Source of the DNA: Flaviaesturariibacter aridisoli
GTDB lineage: Bacteria > Bacteroidota > Bacteroidia > Chitinophagales > Chitinophagaceae
DNA: 64,000 bases
Assembly (NCBI RefSeq): GCF_004343705.1
Contig: NZ_SKFH01000012.1
Span: 45,132 to 109,131, forward strand
Reading direction: 5' to 3'
Shown: positions 60,452 to 64,000 of the stretch, in pieces
How the letters are laid out: each line of letters opens with the position of its first letter
Numbering within the stretch: position 1 is the stretch's first letter
Position numbers and translations under genes: made by a program
The notes under the pieces: model-generated
Database searches by the model: none
What the model was told of the DNA's origin: nothing
Seen by the model: the letters and a program-made list of their open reading frames with translations, nothing else

Positions 60452-62617
60452 ATGAAGCACCAAAAGACCGCTACTGCACTGCCGGGATTCCTGGCTGAGG
60501 GCGGCGACATGGGACGCGCCATCGCCGCCAAGGACTGGTCCAAGACCGCCCTCGGACCCATCGATGCCTGGCCGCAAGCCCTGCGCCACCACCTCGGCCT
60601 CCTGTTGCTCTCCAACGAGCCCCTGGCCCTGGCCTGGGGCCCCCACCACATCCTGTTGTATAACGATTCCTACCGCATGCTGTGCGGCGACCGGCACCCG
60701 CGGGTGCTGGGCCACGACTTCCGCCGCTGCAAGCCGCCGGGCTGGCCGGGGCTCGACGCCGCCTTCGAGCGCGCCGCCGCCGGCGAGGCTTCCTGCGTGG
60801 AAAACCAACGCCTCTTTTTCGACCACCACGGCTACCCGGAGGAGACCTTCTTCACCTTTTCGTTCAGCCCCGTGCCGGATGAAGAAACGCGCCGCGTAGC
60901 CGGTGTGTTCATCACCGTGAGCAGCCAGACCGCCAAGGTGCTGTACATCCGCCGCCGCCGCGCCCTGCGGGCCCTCGCCAGCCGCAACGGCGAAGCCCAT
61001 ACCGTGGAAAGCGGCCTTCAGCTCGCCGCCACCACCCTCGCCCCCTTCGACCTCGACCTGCCCTTCCTGCTGCTGTACCGGACCCGCGAAGGAAGCACCC
61101 AACTGGTGGCGCACGCCGGCTTCAACGACGACCACCTGGGCCACAACGTGCCGCCCCCCGTGGCCGAAGGCGCCATCTGGCCCTTTGAAAGCACGGCGGG
61201 CAGCAGCGCCCCCTTCGAGGTGCTGATCGGCGACCGGCTCGGCACCGTGTCGGTAGGGCCCTACCCCGAGCTGCCACAGCGGGCCTTCATCCTGCCCATC
61301 ACCCCGCCCGGCTACAGCGGGCCGGCGGCCTTTGCAGTGGCCGGCGTGTCGCCACGGCTGACGCTCAACGACTCCTACCTCGGCTTTTACGAGCTCCTCG
61401 GCGTCGGCCTCACCGCCTTCCTCGCCTACACCGAAGACCGCGAGGCGGAAGAAGCCCGCGCCAAGGCGAAGCTCGAAGCCTACTGGGAACACTTCCGCCA
61501 GATGGCCGCCGTGGTGCAAAAAAGCGAAGAACTCTTCCGCACCCTCGCCGACCAGGTGCCGGTGATGGTGTTCATGACCGCACCCGACAACGCCACCTAC
61601 TGGAACAAATTCTGGCTCGAATACACCGGGCTGACCGAAACCGAGTCGCACGACAAGGGCTGGCGGGTGGCGGCCCACCCCGAAGACGTGGACGAGGCCA
61701 TCGCCGTGTATAACGCCGCGGTGACGCGCCGCCAAACCGCCACCCACGAGTTCCGCCTGCGGCGGCACGACGGCGTCTACCGCTGGTTCCAGTTTACGGT
61801 GGCGCCGCGATATGCGAGCAACGGCTCCTACTCGGGGTATTCGGGCATCGCCATCGACGTTACCGAGCGGCGCGAAACGGCCACGCTGCTGGAATCGCTG
61901 GTGCGCGAGCGGACGGCCGAACTGCAGCAGTCCAACGAAGACCTGCAGCAGTTTGCCCACGTCACCTCCCACGACCTGAAGGAGCCGGTGCGCAAGGTGA
62001 AGACCTTCGCCGGCATGCTCCACGACGACCCCGGCAACAAGCTTACGGAGCGCAGCCAGACCTACCTGAAACGGATCCGCAATGCCACCGACCGCATGCT
62101 GACGATGATCAACGGGGTGTTGTCGTACTCCACGCTCTCGTCGTCGGAGCCCGAGTGGCAGCCGGTGCCGCTCGAAGAGCTGCTGGCTTCCATCCGCGAA
62201 GACCTCGAGGTGCCCATCCGGCAAAAAGGCGCCACCGTGGTGAGCGGCCGCCTGCCGGTGCTGCAGGGGTCGCCGGTGCTGCTGTACCAGCTTTTTTTCA
62301 ACCTGGTCAACAATGCGCTCAAGTTCACCCACGAGGGCGTGGCGCCCCGCATCAGCATTACGAGCCACCACGACCGGCTCCCGGGCTGGACGCGCATCGA
62401 GGTGCGCGACAACGGCATCGGCTTCGAGCCCGGCTACGCCGAGCACATCTTCGAAACCTTTACGCGCCTGCATTCGAAAGACAAATACGAAGGCACCGGC
62501 CTCGGCCTCGCCCTCTGCCGCAAGATCGTGCAGCGCCACGGCGGGCATATCTCCGCGCAGGGCGTCCCGGGCGAAGGCGCCGTGTTCGTGATCGTGCTGC
62601 CGCTGAAGGAGGCGTGA
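60452..62617 (+). CDS. PAS histidine kinase, phytochrome-type transmitter
   Basis: 721 residues, soluble. N-terminal PAS-like domain (about 5-165; LGPIDAWPQALRHH and ILLYNDSYRMLCGDRHPRVLG, paralogous to the kinase at 21349), GAF-like domain (about 175-335), PAS (about 360-480), then HisKA with H507 in TSHDLKEPV and HATPase (about 590-715; NNALKFT, DNGIGF, GTGLGLALCRK). No receiver is fused or adjacent. The reading frame ends at 62617, and the tandem repeat array starts about 25 nt further on. Confidence 0.9.
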   Translation: MKHQKTATALPGFLAEGGDMGRAIAAKDWSKTALGPIDAWPQALRHHLGLLLLSNEPLALAWGPHHILLYNDSYRMLCGDRHPRVLGHDFRRCKPPGWPGLDAAFERAAAGEASCVENQRLFFDHHGYPEETFFTFSFSPVPDEETRRVAGVFITVSSQTAKVLYIRRRRALRALASRNGEAHTVESGLQLAATTLAPFDLDLPFLLLYRTREGSTQLVAHAGFNDDHLGHNVPPPVAEGAIWPFESTAGSSAPFEVLIGDRLGTVSVGPYPELPQRAFILPITPPGYSGPAAFAVAGVSPRLTLNDSYLGFYELLGVGLTAFLAYTEDREAEEARAKAKLEAYWEHFRQMAAVVQKSEELFRTLADQVPVMVFMTAPDNATYWNKFWLEYTGLTETESHDKGWRVAAHPEDVDEAIAVYNAAVTRRQTATHEFRLRRHDGVYRWFQFTVAPRYASNGSYSGYSGIAIDVTERRETATLLESLVRERTAELQQSNEDLQQFAHVTSHDLKEPVRKVKTFAGMLHDDPGNKLTERSQTYLKRIRNATDRMLTMINGVLSYSTLSSSEPEWQPVPLEELLASIREDLEVPIRQKGATVVSGRLPVLQGSPVLLYQLFFNLVNNALKFTHEGVAPRISITSHHDRLPGWTRIEVRDNGIGFEPGYAEHIFETFTRLHSKDKYEGTGLGLALCRKIVQRHGGHISAQGVPGEGAVFVIVLPLKEA

Positions 62618-62639
62618 TGGGGAAGGCGAGGTTCCGTTT

Positions 62640-64000
62640 GCAGGAGGCGGCATTCGCACGCGAGGCCCTTTCGTGCGGAGGTCCCGGCTGCATTACAGTT
62701 GCGTTCAGGGGCGAGGCCTAGCGCGATGAGGTCCCGTTCGCAGGCGAACGGGATGACGACCCTTTGCGCGGCGCGCATTGGCCCCATACGGGCTGCTTCG
62801 TAAACAAATACATTCGGGTGATGGGGGCCCAAGGGCTTGAGGAGGGTCTGATGAAGCCAGCTACCTGCGGGCAAAGCAGGCGGGATACGTTCGTAGACGA
62901 GGCCCTTTCGTGCGGAGGTCCCGGCTGCATTACAGTTGCGTTCAGGGGCGAGGCCTAGCGCGATGAGGTCCCGTTCGCAGGCGAACGGGATGACGACCCT
63001 TTGCGCGGCGCGCATTGGCCCCATACGGGCTGCTTCGTAAACAAATACATTCGGGTGATGGGGGCCCAAGGGCTTGAGGAGGGTCTGATGAAGCCAGCTA
63101 CCTGCGGGCAAAGCAGGCGGGATACGTTCGTAGACGAGGCCCTTTCGTGCGGAGGTCCCGGCTGCATTACAGTTGCGTTCAGGGGCGAGGCCTAGCGCGA
63201 TGAGGTCCCGTTCGCAGGCGAACGGGATGACGACCCTTTGCGCGGCGCGCATTGGCCCCATACGGGCTGCTTCGTAAACAAATACATTCGGGTGATGGGG
63301 GCCCAAGGGCTTGAGGAGGGTCTGATGAAGCCAGCTACCTGCGGGCAAAGCAGGCGGGATACGTTCGTAGACGAGGCCCTTTCGTGCGGAGGTCCCGGCT
63401 GCATTACAGTTGCGTTCAGGGGCGAGGCCTAGCGCGATGAGGTCCCGTTCGCAGGCGAACGGGATGACGACCCTTTGCGCGGCGCGCATTGGCCCCATAC
63501 GGGCTGCTTCGTAAACAAATACATTCGGGTGATGGGGGCCCAAGGGCTTGAGGAGGGTCTGATGAAGCCAGCTACCTGCGGGCAAAGCAGGCGGGATACG
63601 TTCGTAGACGAGGCCCTTTCGTGCGGAGGTCCCGGCTGCATTACAGTTGCGTTCAGGGGCGAGGCCTAGCGCGATGAGGTCCCGTTCGCAGGCGAACGGG
63701 ATGACGACCCTTTGCGCGGCGCGCATTGGCCCCATACGGGCTGCTTCGTAAACAAATACATTCGGGTGATGGGGGCCCAAGGGCTTGAGGAGGGTCTGAT
63801 GAAGCCAGCTACCTGCGGGCAAAGCAGGCGGGATACGTTCGTAGACGAGGCCCTTTCGTGCGGAGGTCCCGGCTGCATTACAGTTGCGTTCAGGGGCGAG
63901 GCCTAGCGCGATGAGGTCCCGTTCGCAGGCGAACGGGATGACGACCCTTTGCGCGGCGCGCATTGGCCCCATACGGGCTGCTTCGTAAACAAATACATTC
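62640..64000. repeat. 237-bp tandem repeat array
   Basis: Units begin at 62662, 62899, 63136, 63373, 63610 and 63847 (spacing exactly 237). The copies look identical as far as I can see, and the array continues beyond the window: five full and one partial unit. Each unit holds the 9-2-9 palindrome CCCGTTCGC-AG-GCGAACGGG. Unit length is divisible by three, so several reading frames stay open through the array on both strands. Confidence 0.95.

Noticed and set aside
60227..62659. 810-codon minus-strand open frame opposite the 60452 kinase
   Set aside because: Its end runs through the microsatellite, and the kinase on the plus strand has all motifs.
62434..63972. 512-codon minus-strand frame through the tandem array, with a 79-residue repeat
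   Set aside because: The repeat length is divisible by three, so any stop-free frame stays open; at least three frames on both strands do so. No start context or family.
62640..64000. Possible CRISPR array
   Set aside because: Period is 237 bases with no short repeat and unique spacer layout, and all units are alike; no cas genes nearby.

Overview
This is a GC-rich bacterial window that looks like a member of Bacteroidota, most likely Chitinophagaceae or a close relative. The evidence is a type IX secretion (T9SS) cargo cluster (adhesin with gliding-type C-terminal domain, PorP/SprF, OmpA), an SD-poor start context with TAnnTTTG-like promoters, many Bacteroidota-type intergenic repeats, and a very large set of PAS histidine kinases. 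No genus is claimed. No rRNA, tRNA or CRISPR array was seen.

Layout. 1-11.6 kb: housekeeping and envelope genes (DEAD-box RNA helicase, RmuC, rhomboid protease, L,D-transpeptidase, YqaE/Pmp3 protein, TonB-like protein, peptidase E), one response regulator, and two paralogous proteins of unknown function. 12.0-17.5 kb: T9SS adhesin/PorP/OmpA operon. 17.6-30.8 kb: two lipoprotein-like proteins, a DPP4-family peptidase, a large hybrid kinase, an FBH1/UvrD-like helicase, a TonB-dependent receptor and a SecB-like protein. 30.8-47.0 kb: a signalling block, all on the minus strand: a three-gene kinase/regulator/kinase operon, a zinc peptidase, a multi-PAS kinase, a 1523-residue TPR-CHAT protein and another kinase. 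47.2-52.0 kb: an RsbR-RsbS-RsbT stressosome module that runs straight into an RsbT-phosphatase fusion, a histidine kinase with a degenerate RsbT-like head and a response regulator. 52.0-54.6 kb: repeat-rich DNA and two small unknown genes. 54.9-59.7 kb: an AT-rich, tightly packed Nudix / PLD-helicase-DUF3427 / HNH / HIT operon that looks transferred and defence-like. 59.7-64 kb: a holin remnant, a GNAT protein, another kinase, and a nearly perfect 237-bp tandem array that runs off the window end.

How it works together. The window holds six histidine kinases with about twenty sensory PAS-type domains but no sigma factor and almost no DNA-binding output domain, so most signalling here probably ends in protein-protein switching (RsbRST-like, stand-alone receivers). 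Strong intrinsic terminators, several embedded in a nested GTGAGGCGTGAG-type repeat, separate the transcription units. The two best candidates for an undescribed system are the AT-rich Nudix/helicase/HNH/HIT operon and the stressosome-to-phosphorelay operon.
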